This document shows positions 35,783 through 45,500 of a stretch of 64,000 bases of DNA, one piece after another. This stretch comes from Gemmatimonadaceae bacterium (lineage in GTDB: Bacteria > Latescibacterota > UBA2968 > UBA8231): assembly GCA_026706075.1 (NCBI GenBank), contig JAPOZM010000066.1, positions 1 to 64,000 of the forward strand, read 5' to 3'. The translations under genes were made by a program, and so were the position numbers. Under the pieces are notes generated by a model, which worked only from the letters and a program-made list of their open reading frames with translations, ran no database searches and had not been told where the DNA came from. Each line of letters begins with the position of its first letter. Position 1 is the stretch's first letter.

Positions 35783-37234
35783 ATGAAGACCCTGACGCGC
35801 TGCGCCATCCTCTGCTGGCTCGCCGCCGCGCCCGCCTGGGCCGGCTCCCCCTTCCCCTTCGAGCACCTGGACGCCCTCACCGGGCACCTGCGCTCCGGCG
35901 GCCCTCCCATCGACGGTATCCCGGCGGTCACCAACCCGGACTTCGCGCCGGCGTCCCGGATCGAGTATGTCCGCGACACGGATCTGGTCATCGGCGTCGT
36001 CCGCGGCGGCGAGGTGAAAGCCTATCCCGAGAACCTGGGCTGGTGGCACGAGATCATCAACGACCGCATCGGCGACGGCTACATCTCCGTTACCCTGTGC
36101 CCGCTCACCGGGACGCCCCAGGTCTTCGAGGCCACCGCCGGCGACGGCAGCCAGATCGAGTTCGGCGTCTCGGGGCTGCTGATCAACTCGAACCTCGTGA
36201 TGTACGACCGCCGGGACGACACGACGCTCTACCCGCAGATGATCTACACCGGCATCAACGGCGAGTACAAGGGCGAGCAACTGGAGCTGCTGCCCGCCAT
36301 CGTGACGACCTTCGAGATGTGGAAACGGATGTACCCCGACAGCGAGGTGGCCCTCTTCGGCACCGGCCTCGACCGCTATTCCGCGGGCACGCAGAGCTAC
36401 TACTCCAAGGCCGACCTCTTCCACAGCTATCCGTACGGCGACTACCGCACCAACCACAACCGCATCTTCTTCTACTGGACCACCAACGAGCCCGACCTCT
36501 CCGTGTACCAGCCAAAGGAGATGTTCCTGGGGATCTGCCTGGGCGACGAGCTGCGGGCCTACGGCTTCGGGGACATGGGGCCCGAGGCGGTGGTCAACGA
36601 CGAGCTCGGCGGCGAGCCCCTGTTGGTGGTCTTCCACGAGGACTCCCAGACCGCTCTGCCCTACAGCCGCCAGGTCGACGGACGGACCCTCACCTTCTAC
36701 CAGGCCGAGCCTTCCGGCTCGCTGCCCGAGTTCCGCGACGTGGAGACGGGCACCACCTGGGACCTGCTCGGACGCGCCGTCGCGGGGCCCCTCGAGGGCG
36801 AGCAGCTCACCCAGCTGCCGGCCTACTACTCCATGTGGTTCGCCTGGAGCACCTACTGGCCGGAGAGCACGGTCTGGCAGTACGGGGACGGGATCATCGA
36901 CGAGCCGGAAGACACGGCCGTGCTCATGCCCGAGGGCGATTCCGTGCCCCGGAGCTTCGAGCTCGGCCAGAACTACCCGAACCCCTTCAACCCGGTGACG
37001 CGCATCCGCTTCTCCCTGCCCGCCGACGGCGACGCCTCCCTCGCGGTCCACAACGTCTTCGGGCAGAAGGTGCGCACCCTGGCCGACGGCCGTCACCGCG
37101 CCGGCCGCTACGTGGTCGACTGGGACGGCACCGACGAGTCCGGCCGCGCCGTGGCCAGCGGCGTCTACCACTACCGCCTGGAGGTGCCGCAGCGCGGCCT
37201 GTCCGAGCAGCGGACGATGACCCTCGCCCGCTGA
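35783..37234 (+). CDS. DUF3179 protein with C-terminal FlgD/T9SS-type sorting domain
   Basis: A 483-residue exported protein. The signal peptide (CAILCWLAAAPAWAG, cleavage after AWA) precedes DUF3179 at about 40-340. DUF3179 landmarks are KAYPENLGWWHEIINDRIG, VTLCPLTGTPQVFEAT, GVSGLLINSNLVMYDR and TYWPESTVWQYGDG. The last 85 residues begin SFELGQNYPNPFNPVTRIRF and end GVYHYRLEVPQRGLSEQRTM, a FlgD-like/Por-type immunoglobulin sorting domain. The function of DUF3179 is not known to me; the tail suggests secretion or surface attachment. Start ATG has CGGAG about 11 bases upstream. The flavoprotein-ferredoxin gene follows 13 bases later behind GGAGGGG, so they are probably co-transcribed. Confidence 0.9.
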   Translation: MKTLTRCAILCWLAAAPAWAGSPFPFEHLDALTGHLRSGGPPIDGIPAVTNPDFAPASRIEYVRDTDLVIGVVRGGEVKAYPENLGWWHEIINDRIGDGYISVTLCPLTGTPQVFEATAGDGSQIEFGVSGLLINSNLVMYDRRDDTTLYPQMIYTGINGEYKGEQLELLPAIVTTFEMWKRMYPDSEVALFGTGLDRYSAGTQSYYSKADLFHSYPYGDYRTNHNRIFFYWTTNEPDLSVYQPKEMFLGICLGDELRAYGFGDMGPEAVVNDELGGEPLLVVFHEDSQTALPYSRQVDGRTLTFYQAEPSGSLPEFRDVETGTTWDLLGRAVAGPLEGEQLTQLPAYYSMWFAWSTYWPESTVWQYGDGIIDEPEDTAVLMPEGDSVPRSFELGQNYPNPFNPVTRIRFSLPADGDASLAVHNVFGQKVRTLADGRHRAGRYVVDWDGTDESGRAVASGVYHYRLEVPQRGLSEQRTMTLAR

Positions 37235-37247
37235 GGAGGGGCCCGCC

Positions 37248-39608
37248 ATGGCATCGCTGATCCACCGGTACGCCCGCTGGCTCCACGAGCGCTGGCCCGC
37301 CGGCACGGTGGAGAAGCTGCCGGAGGTCGACGCCCGCTACCGCAGCAACGTCCCCGGTCTCTACATCGTCGGGGACCTGACCGGCATCCCGCTGCTGAAG
37401 TTCTCCTCCCATAGCGGCGCCCTGGCCGTCGCCGACATCGTCGACGACGAGGAGTTCCAGCGGGAGCGTGGGGCCTCCGGCGGCAATGAGGTGCTGGACG
37501 TGGTCATCGTCGGCGCCGGCGTTTCCGGCATGGCGGCGGCCCTGGCGGCGCGCGACGCCGGCCTGCGGTACCGGATCCTCGAGGCTACGGAGCCCTTCTC
37601 GACGGTCGTCAACTTCCCCAAGGCCAAGCCGATCTACACCTATCCCCGGGAGATGACCCCGGCGGGGGACCTGCAGTTGGCGGCCGAGGTCAAGGAGCCG
37701 CTGGTGGCCGAGCTGCGGGAGCAGACCCTCGATCGCGGCATCGAGCCCCGCATCGCCCGGGTCGAGCGGGTCGAGCGCTCGGATGGCCGCTTCACCGTGG
37801 TCCTCCCCGACGACGAGGACCTGCGGGCCCTCCGGGTCGTGGTCGCCATCGGGCGGTCCGGGAACTTCCGCCAGCTCGGCGTGCCCGGCGAGGACTTGGA
37901 CAAGGTCTCCAACCGCCTCCACGATCCCAAGGACTACGCCGACCAGGACGTGCTCGTCGTCGGCGGCGGCGACAGCGCCATGGAGACGGCCATCGCCGTG
38001 GCCACCGCCGGCGGCCGGGTGACCCTCTCCTACCGCCGGCCCGAGTTCTCGCGGCCGAAGCCGGAGAACCTGGAGCGCCTGGAGGCGCTGGCCGCCAACC
38101 CGATGGCGGACGTCTCGGTGGACACGCCCACGTCCGAACGGGTGACCACCTCGAGCGGCCCCTTCCTCGAGGAGGAGCGCCGACCCGGATCGATCGATCT
38201 CATGATGTCCTCCAGGGTCCTCGCCATCGAGGAGGGCGAGGTGGTGCTCTCCGATGCCGGCGGGGAAGAGGTGAAGCGGCCCAACGACGCGGTCTTCACC
38301 ATGATCGGCCGGGAGGCGCCGCTGGAGTTCTTCCGGCGCTCGGGGGTACGCATCCGCGGCGAGATGGGGCCGCGCGAGTGGACCGGCTTCGGCCTGTTCA
38401 TGGCCTTCTGCATGTTCCTCTACAACTGGAAGGCCGGCGGCCCCCTGACCAACTGGTTCAAGGAGGCCGGCTGGTTCCCCTTCAACGTGCCGGCCCTGCT
38501 GGCCTCGGCCGACGCCCACGCCGCGAACCTCTGGGGGCTGATGGCCTTCAACCTGGGCAAGCCCGGGTTCTACTACAGTCTCGCCTACTGCGCCCTCGTG
38601 GTGATCTTCGGGTACCGGAGGGTGCGGCGGCGGCCGACGCCGTACGTGAAGTGGCAGACGGCGAGCCTGGCCCTCTTCCAGGTCCTGCCCCTGTTCCTGC
38701 TGCCCTACTTCCTGCTGCCCTGGATGGGCAACGCCGGCTGGTTCGACGCCGGCTTCGGCAGGAGCTTCGCCGACGCCTTCTTCCCCGAGGTCTCGTACGA
38801 CCACGGCCGCGAGTACTGGCGCGCCTTCGGCTTCGTCCTCGCCTGGCCCCTCTTCGTGTGGAACGTCTTCACCCACCAGCCCCTGGCGGCGTGGCTCGCG
38901 GTCAGCCTCGTGCAGACCTTCGTCATCATCCCGGTGATCATCTACTTCTGGGGCAAGGGCGCCTACTGCGGCTGGATCTGCTCCTGCGGCGCGCTGGCCG
39001 AGACCCTCGGCGACGGCCACCGGCACAAGATGATGCACGGCGCCCGCTGGAACCGCTGGAACATGCTCGGCCAGGCGATCCTGGCGATCTGCCTGCTGCT
39101 GCTGGCGACCCGCGTCGTCGCCTGGGTCTGGCCCGAGAGCGGCATGGGCTCAGCCCTGCGGCAGGTGCACGAGGGCCTGCTCTACGGCTGGAGCCTCGGC
39201 GGCGTCCCCCTCAACTACAGCTACCTCGTCGACCTCATGCTCGCCGGCGTCGTCGGCTACGGCGCCTACTTCTGGTACAGCGGCCGCGTCTGGTGCCGCT
39301 TCGCCTGTCCCCTGGCGGCGCTGATGCACGTGTACGCCCGCTTCAGCCGCTTCCGGATCCTGGCCGACAAGAAGAAGTGCATCTCCTGCAACGTCTGCAC
39401 CTCCGTCTGCCACCAGGGCATCGACATCATGAACTTCGCCAACAAGGGCCTGCCCATGGCGGACCCCGAGTGCGTCCGCTGCTCGGCCTGCGTCGAGTCC
39501 TGCCCCACCGGCGTGCTGGAGTTCGGCCAGGTCGACCGCGAGACCGGCGAGGTGCTCAAGGTCGACAGGCTGGTCGCCTCGACGACCCGGCAGCGGGAGT
39601 CGACGTGA
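37248..39608 (+). CDS. Thioredoxin-reductase-like flavoprotein fused to a NapH/NosR-type polyferredoxin
   Basis: A 786-residue membrane redox protein. Residues 30-65 hold NVPGLYIVGDLTGIPLLKFS, a segment that normally ends this flavoprotein fold. The FAD site then follows as VVIVGAGVSGMAAALAARDA (about 86-105) and the NADPH site as VLVVGGGDSAMETAIAVATA. No CxxC disulfide is present, so it is nearer YpdA-like reductases. Six or so membrane helices span about 385-690. They include CGWICSCGAL and CRFACPLAAL, the paired motifs of NapH/NosR/RdxA proteins. Two [4Fe-4S] sites close the protein: CISCNVCTSVCHQG and CVRCSACVESCPTG. It should move electrons from NAD(P)H through the membrane to an unknown acceptor. 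Confidence 0.88.
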   Translation: MASLIHRYARWLHERWPAGTVEKLPEVDARYRSNVPGLYIVGDLTGIPLLKFSSHSGALAVADIVDDEEFQRERGASGGNEVLDVVIVGAGVSGMAAALAARDAGLRYRILEATEPFSTVVNFPKAKPIYTYPREMTPAGDLQLAAEVKEPLVAELREQTLDRGIEPRIARVERVERSDGRFTVVLPDDEDLRALRVVVAIGRSGNFRQLGVPGEDLDKVSNRLHDPKDYADQDVLVVGGGDSAMETAIAVATAGGRVTLSYRRPEFSRPKPENLERLEALAANPMADVSVDTPTSERVTTSSGPFLEEERRPGSIDLMMSSRVLAIEEGEVVLSDAGGEEVKRPNDAVFTMIGREAPLEFFRRSGVRIRGEMGPREWTGFGLFMAFCMFLYNWKAGGPLTNWFKEAGWFPFNVPALLASADAHAANLWGLMAFNLGKPGFYYSLAYCALVVIFGYRRVRRRPTPYVKWQTASLALFQVLPLFLLPYFLLPWMGNAGWFDAGFGRSFADAFFPEVSYDHGREYWRAFGFVLAWPLFVWNVFTHQPLAAWLAVSLVQTFVIIPVIIYFWGKGAYCGWICSCGALAETLGDGHRHKMMHGARWNRWNMLGQAILAICLLLLATRVVAWVWPESGMGSALRQVHEGLLYGWSLGGVPLNYSYLVDLMLAGVVGYGAYFWYSGRVWCRFACPLAALMHVYARFSRFRILADKKKCISCNVCTSVCHQGIDIMNFANKGLPMADPECVRCSACVESCPTGVLEFGQVDRETGEVLKVDRLVASTTRQREST

Positions 39609-39695
39609 TTCCGTAGTTTGCGCTCGTGGGGCCGGGTCATCAGGCCGGTCCGGGCTGCGACGAAACGTCAACCTTCCCCAATCCCCGGAGGACAC

Positions 39696-40466
39696 ATGGC
39701 ATCCGCGAAGATCACCTTCCTCGGTCACGCCTCTTTCCGCTTCGAGTCGGGCGAGGGGACCGTGATCTACTTCGACGCCTGGCTCGACGACAACCCCACG
39801 GCCCGGCTGCGTCTCTCCCAGGTGCGCAAGGCGGACATCGTCATCGCCTCCCACGGACACAACGACCACGTGGGCGACTCCTTCGAGATCTGCAGGCGCA
39901 CGCAGGCGAAGTTCGTCGGCTGCTACGAGATGTGCCTGGTGGCCGAGGCCCACGGCCTCGAGCTCGGCGGCGACGCCGTGCCCCTGAACCCGGGGGGCTC
40001 GACGAAGATCAAGGACGTGACCCTCACCATGACCCAGGCCCACCACTCCCTGTCCATGTCCCCCGAGCTGGCCAAGGGAGCCCCCTCCGGCGACGAGTAC
40101 TTCCGCCCCGACGGCGCCGTGGCCGGCTTCGTCCTCTCCTTCGACGACGGGGTCACGATCTACGACTCGGCCGACACCTGCCTGTTCTCCGACATGCAGC
40201 TCATCGGGCAGATGCACGGCCCCCAGGTGGCGATCCTGCCCGTGGGCGGCATGTTCACCATGGGGGTCCGCGAGGCCGCCCGCGCCGCCAGCCTGATCCG
40301 TCCCGACGTGGTGATCCCCTGCCACTACGGCGAGACCATGGGGCAGCCCGCCGACATCGATGAGCTGCGCCGGGGCGTCGAGTTCCTCTCCGCCGGTACC
40401 AAGGTGGCCGCCCTCGAGGTGGGCCAGACCCTGCACTACACGGCCTCCAGCTTCCGCGTCGCCTGA
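39696..40466 (+). CDS. UlaG/UPF0173-like metallo-beta-lactamase-fold hydrolase
   Basis: A 256-residue cytoplasmic metal-dependent hydrolase. It opens with KITFLGHASFRFE, followed by the metal motif ASHGHNDHVGDSF, later metal ligands in TMTQAHHSL and IYDSADTCLF, and the closing VVIPCHYGETMGQPADIDEL. This matches the UPF0173/UlaG group, which includes L-ascorbate-6-phosphate lactonase but mostly has unknown substrates. GGAGG five bases before the ATG fixes the start. It has an 87-base upstream gap and stands before the promoter of the efflux operon, so it is likely transcribed alone. Confidence 0.92.
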   Translation: MASAKITFLGHASFRFESGEGTVIYFDAWLDDNPTARLRLSQVRKADIVIASHGHNDHVGDSFEICRRTQAKFVGCYEMCLVAEAHGLELGGDAVPLNPGGSTKIKDVTLTMTQAHHSLSMSPELAKGAPSGDEYFRPDGAVAGFVLSFDDGVTIYDSADTCLFSDMQLIGQMHGPQVAILPVGGMFTMGVREAARAASLIRPDVVIPCHYGETMGQPADIDELRRGVEFLSAGTKVAALEVGQTLHYTASSFRVA

Positions 40467-40495
40467 GAGCGAAGCCGCGGTTCCCCCTTCCGCCG

Positions 40496-40550
40496 TTGAC
40501 AGAACAGGGCCGCCCCCGCACATTCCCGGGAACTGAACTGACCGGTCAGT
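40496..40550 (+). promoter_or_regulatory. Promoter and TetR-type operator of the efflux operon
   Basis: TTGACA (40496-40501), a 17-base spacer and a weak -10 CACATT (40519-40524). A perfect 14-base palindrome ACTGACCGGTCAGT follows at 40537-40550, close to the expected transcription start and 30 bases before tetR. TGACCGGTCA is a common half-site form for AcrR/TetR-family repressors, so autoregulation by the first gene product is likely. Confidence 0.7.
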
Positions 40551-40579
40551 CATCCTTCCTGGCCGGTGCATGACGCTGA

Positions 40580-41215
40580 ATGGAGACTCCCTTGCCGGGC
40601 TCGGAATCGCCGTCCGATCTGACCCCCGCCCAGGAGGAACGGCGCCGGGCGATCCTCGAGGCCGCCGAGCGGCTCTTCGCCGATGGCCGGTTCGACGAGG
40701 TCCTGATGGAGGACGTGGCCGAGGAGGCCGGGGTCGCCAAGGGGACGATCTACCGCTACTTCGAGGACAAGGAATCCCTCTATCTCACCGTCCTCACCGA
40801 GGGCTTCGAGGAGCTGCAGCGGCAGATCCGCGAGGTGGCCAGCCCCGACCCGGTGGACCGCCTGGAGCACACGGTGCGCGCCGTGGTGCGCTACATGAGC
40901 CGGAACCGGTTCCTCTTCCGGCTCATGTGGCGGGACGAGAGCGAGGCCGCCCGACGGCGGGAACACCGCCGGCGCTGGAAGGTGCAGCGGGCGCAACTGG
41001 TCGACGCCGTCGCCCAGGTCCTGCGCTACGGGGAAGAACGGGGCGCCTTCGCCGTGCCCCACCTGCATACGGACGCCCAGATCCTGCTTGGAATGATCCG
41101 GTCGTGCATCCGGTCCAACGAGCAGGGCCTGGGGCCCGGCCAGATCGTGTCCGAGGTCGTGCGCGTGTTCCTGCACGGCGTGCGCAAGGAACCGAGTCGA
41201 GGAGATGAGTCGTGA
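40580..41215 (+). CDS. TetR/AcrR-family transcriptional regulator
   Basis: A 211-residue one-domain-plus-ligand-pocket repressor. The helix-turn-helix is at about 35-60 (VAEEAGVAKGTIYRYFEDKE), preceded by RRRAILEAAERLFADGRFDE. The C-terminal part is alpha-helical with no recognisable ligand motif. The palindrome 30 bases upstream and the four-base overlap of its stop with the adaptor start make it the likely repressor of its own five-gene efflux operon. Inducer unknown. The ATG at 40580 is chosen for the standard N-terminus; GTG or TTG alternatives upstream are in other frames. Confidence 0.94.
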   Translation: METPLPGSESPSDLTPAQEERRRAILEAAERLFADGRFDEVLMEDVAEEAGVAKGTIYRYFEDKESLYLTVLTEGFEELQRQIREVASPDPVDRLEHTVRAVVRYMSRNRFLFRLMWRDESEAARRREHRRRWKVQRAQLVDAVAQVLRYGEERGAFAVPHLHTDAQILLGMIRSCIRSNEQGLGPGQIVSEVVRVFLHGVRKEPSRGDES

Positions 41216-42534
41216 GAGGATGGATCACCGGAATCGCGGCGGCGGTGCTCGCCGGCTGCGGCGGCGGCGAGGAAGGACAGGGAGGATGGGCGGGCCGGGG
41301 AGGCGGCCGGCCGGCCGGAGAGGCGGCCCTGCCGGTGCGCACCCAGGCGGTCGAGCGCGGCGAGATCACCAGCTACGTGGAGACCCACGCCCGCCTCGAG
41401 GCCGAGCGCTGGGTGGAGGTCGTGTCGCGGGCCCAGGGGCTGGCCGAGCGTCTGCGGGCCGAGGAGGGCGATCTCGTCGAGGAGGGGCAGATCCTCCTGC
41501 ACCTGGAGAAGGAGGAGGCCAGCCTCCGGGTGAGGCAGGCGGAGGTGGCCCTGGACCAGGCCCGGGCGGCCAAGGAGCGCGTCGAGGCCCTGCACGGGCA
41601 GCAGCTGGTGAGCCAGGAGGAGTTCGAGAGCGCCGGCAACCAGCTCGAGAACGCGGAGGTGGCCCTGCGCGAGGCCCAGTTGAGCCTGGAGTACACCGAC
41701 ATCCGGGCCCCCATCGACGGTATCGTCATGCTGCGGCAGGTGGAGCAGGGCGACCTGGTGCGGGCCAACGAGGTCCTGTTCTCGGTGGCCGACCTCGACC
41801 CCCTGCAGGCCCGCATCCAGGTGCCCGAGAAGCGCATGAGCCAGATCCACGCGGGCCAGCCGGCGCGGGTGATGATCGACGCCCTGCCGGGGCAGGTCTT
41901 TCCCGCCACCGTGCGCCGCATCAATCCCGGCGTCGACCCGGCGAGCGGCACCGTCAAGGTGACCCTGGACATACCCCCTGCCGAGGCCCTGCGCCCCGGG
42001 ATGTTCGCCACCGTGCGCATCATCACCGAGGTCCACGACCAGGCCCTGATCATCCCCAAGAAGGCCCTGGTCCTGGAGACCGACCAGGACGACGTCTTCG
42101 CCGTGCGCGACGGCCAGGCGAAGCGGCTGCGGGTGGAGCTGGGATACGCCGACGGAGACCGGATCGAGGTGCTCTCGGGCCTGACCGACGGCGACCGGGT
42201 GATCACCGTCGGCCACGAGGGGCTCAAGGACGGCGCCGTGGTGCGGGTCGTGGGCGAGGCCGGTGAGGCGAGCGAGGCGGGAGAGGCGGGAGAGACCGCC
42301 GAGACGGGCGGTCCGCCGGTCTCCGAGGCGGCGGCAGGGCCCGGGGATCGCAGGGCGCCGCCCGACTCGGCCGCCTTCGTCGCCCGCGCCATGGGCCGGG
42401 GACTGACCGAGGAGCAGGCGGTGCAGCGGTACGGGCAGATGAAGTCGCGTCTCGCCGAGGGCCGCGGCGACTGGCGCCGCCGCGGCGAAGGCCGGGGCTC
42501 CGGGGGCGGCGACTCCCGCGGGGGCGGCCGGTGA
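41212..42534 (+). CDS. RND efflux periplasmic adaptor (membrane fusion lipoprotein)
   Basis: A 440-residue adaptor linking an inner-membrane RND pump to a TolC channel. The signal ends in a good lipobox VLAGC (Cys16). A barrel-sandwich and alpha-hairpin follow: RLRAEEGDLVEEGQILLHLE, VALDQARAAKERVEALHGQQ, LEYTDIRAPIDGIVMLRQVE. The beta-barrel part has GQVFPATVRRINPGVDPASG and the membrane-proximal domain has KALVLETDQDDVFAVRDGQA. A low-complexity EASEAGEAGETAETGG tract and a basic Gly/Arg-rich tail (about 345-440) are extra to the family core. GTG start overlaps the tetR stop as GTGA. Confidence 0.95.
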   Translation: MRGWITGIAAAVLAGCGGGEEGQGGWAGRGGGRPAGEAALPVRTQAVERGEITSYVETHARLEAERWVEVVSRAQGLAERLRAEEGDLVEEGQILLHLEKEEASLRVRQAEVALDQARAAKERVEALHGQQLVSQEEFESAGNQLENAEVALREAQLSLEYTDIRAPIDGIVMLRQVEQGDLVRANEVLFSVADLDPLQARIQVPEKRMSQIHAGQPARVMIDALPGQVFPATVRRINPGVDPASGTVKVTLDIPPAEALRPGMFATVRIITEVHDQALIIPKKALVLETDQDDVFAVRDGQAKRLRVELGYADGDRIEVLSGLTDGDRVITVGHEGLKDGAVVRVVGEAGEASEAGEAGETAETGGPPVSEAAAGPGDRRAPPDSAAFVARAMGRGLTEEQAVQRYGQMKSRLAEGRGDWRRRGEGRGSGGGDSRGGGR

Positions 42535-45500
42535 AGCTCGTCGACTTCTCTACCACCCGGCGCGTGACGGTGGCCATGATCATGGTCGCCGTGGCCGCCT
42601 TCGGCATGGTGGGGTTCTCGCGGCTGTCGGTGAACCTCCTGCCCGACATCACCTATCCCACGATCACCATCCGGACCGAGTACCCGGGCACGGCCCCGGC
42701 CGAGATCGAGCGGCTGATCTCGGAGCCGGTCGAAGGGCTGGTGGGCGTGGTCAGCCGCGTCGTGCGCGTCAGCTCCGTCTCGCGGCCGGGGCTGTCCGAC
42801 GTGATCGTCGAGTTCGAGTGGGGCACCGACATGGACTTCGCCTCCCTCGACCTGCGGGAGAAGCTCGACCTCGTCAACCTCCCCCAGGAGGCGGGCAGCC
42901 CGATCCTGCTGCGCTTCGACCCCTCCCTCGACCCGATCATGCGCATCGCCCTCTACGGCGGCAGCAGCCTCATGGAGCTGCGCCGGGTCGCCGAGGACCG
43001 GGTGCGGCTGGACCTGGAGAGCCTCGAGGGCGTGGCCGCGGTGCGCGTCGAGGGCGGCCTGGAGGAGGAGATCCAGGTCGAGCTCGAGACCCGCCGCCTG
43101 GCGAGCCTCGGCATCCCCATCAGCCAGGTGACCCAGCGCCTGGCCGCGGAGAACGTGAACCTCACGGGGGGCCTGCTGAAGGACGGCGAGGCGGAGTTCC
43201 TGGTGCGCACCCTGAACGAGCTCACGGGGCCCGCCGACATCGAGCAGATCGTCATCGCCCGGGTCGAGGGGGCGCCGGTGAAGCTGGCCGACGTGGGGCG
43301 CGTCGTGCGCGGCCACGAGGAGCGCGACGTGGTGACCCGCATCGACGGCCGGGAGGGCGTGGAGATCGCCGTCTTCAAGGAAGGCGACGCCAACACGGTG
43401 AGCGTCTCGGCGGCGGTGCGCGGGCGCCTGGAGGAGTTCCAGTCCCGCTTCGGCGACCTGCTGGGCGACGCCGAGGTGGAGATCGTCGTCGACCAGGCGC
43501 GGTTCATCTCCCAGTCGGTGGACGAGGTCCTGAAGACGGCCGTCATCGGCGGCCTGCTGGCGGTCGTCATCCTCTTCCTCTTCCTTCGCCATCTCCAGAG
43601 CACGGCGATCATCAGCCTGTCGATCCCGATCTCGGTGGCGGCCACCTTCTTCCTGATGTACGCCACCGGCGTGAGCCTGAACATCATGTCCCTCGGAGGC
43701 CTCGCCCTGGGCGTGGGCATGCTCGTGGACAGCTCCATCGTCGTCCTGGAGAACGTGCAGCGCTACCGCGAGCAGGGGCGTTCGGCCCTCGAGGCGGCGC
43801 GCCTCGGCGCCGGCGAGGTCGGGTCCGCCGTGATCGCCGCCACCCTGACGACGATCTGCGTTTTCGTGCCCATCGTCTTCGTCGAGGGCGTGGCCGGACA
43901 GCTCTTCCGCGACCAGGCGCTGACCGTGACCTTCTCCCTGGCGGCCGCCCTCCTCGTGGCGCTGATGCTGATCCCCATGCTCGCCTCCCTGAGCCTGCGC
44001 CCGCTGACGGCGGAGGAGGAGGGCCGGGGCGACGGGGCCGCCGTGAGGGGTCCCGCCGCCCTGATGCGGGGCTTCGGCGGTCTGATGCGGGGCCTGGGGC
44101 GCGGGATCTCGGCGATCCTCGCTCCCCTCTTCTGGCTCTTCGAGGCAGGCTACGGCGCCGCCGCCGGCTTCTATCCCCGCGCCCTGGGCTGGTGCCTGCG
44201 CAACCGCGCCGTCTCGCTGGCCGTCTTCGCCGCCCTGTCGGCCGGGGTGCTCTTCCAGGCGCGGACCCTCGGCGTCGAGCTGATCCCCGAGATGAGCCAG
44301 GGGGAGTTCCTCGTCGACCTCGAGTGGCCCGCCGGCACGCCCCTGGAGCGGACGGCGGAGATGGTGACCCGCCTCGACACACAGGTGCGGGAGCTGCCCG
44401 GGGTCGCCACCGTCTTCAGCCAGATCGGCGCCAGCGGGCAGACCGGGGGCTTCGCCGACGAGAAGAAGGAGAACCTCGCCCAGCTCTTCGTGCGCCTGGC
44501 GCCCGGGGCGGAGCGGTCCGAGGCGCTCGTCATGGACCAGGTCCACCGGCTGCTGGCCGGCGTGCCCGACCTCGACCACACCCTCTCGCGGCCTTCTTAC
44601 TTCTCCCTGCGCTCCCCGGTCGAGGTCGAGGTGACGGGCCGCAACCTGGAGACCCTGACCTCCGTCGCCGCCGAGCTGGCCTCGGGCATGCGCACCATAC
44701 CGGGCCTGGTGGACGTCAAGTCGAGCGCCGAGGGCGGCCAGCCGGAGATCCAGGTCGTCTTCCACCGCGAGCGCATCGCCGAGCTGGGCACCACCATCCA
44801 GGGCGCCGGCGACCTGCTCCGGAACCAGCTGCAGGGACTGGTCTCCACCGAGGTCATCCGCCGGGACCGCCACATCGACGTGCGGGTGCGGGCGGTGGAG
44901 GAGGAACGGCGCTCCGTGGAGGACCTGCAGCGGCTGGTGATCAGCCCCCCGAGCTACCCGGTGCCCGTCTCCCTCGAGTCGGTGGCCGACCTGGCCGTGG
45001 TCGAGGGACCGGCCGAGATCCGCCGCCTCGACCAGGAGCGGGTCGTGCTGATCACGGCCAACCTGGCGGGCCTCGACCTGGGCAGCGCCGTCGAGCGGAT
45101 CGAGGCCCTGGCCGCCGGGATCTCGCTGCCGGAAGGGTTCGAGGTCTCCATGGGCGGCCAGAACGAGGAGATGGTGAGGTCCTTCGACAGCATGAGGTTC
45201 GCCCTCCTCCTGGCGGTCTTCCTCGTCTACCTGGTGATGGCCTCGCAGTTCGAGTCCTTCCTCCATCCCCTGGTGATCATGTTCACCATCCCCCTCGGCC
45301 TGGTGGGCAGCCTGCTGGCGCTGATGGCGGCCGGGGAGACGGTGAGCGTCGTCGTCCTCATCGGGCTGATCATGCTGGCGGGCATCGTGGTGAACAACGC
45401 CATCGTCCTGGTGGACTACGTCAACACCCTGCGGCGGCGGGACGGGCTGCCCCGGCTCGAGGCGGTCCTCGAGGCCGGACGGCTGCGCTTCCGGCCGATC

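Noticed and set aside
41373..45266. A 1297-codon open frame antisense to the RND genes
   Set aside because: Long antisense frames are expected in very G/C-rich DNA. The product is Gly/His/Asp/Gln-rich without any domain, while the other strand encodes a clear adaptor and permease.
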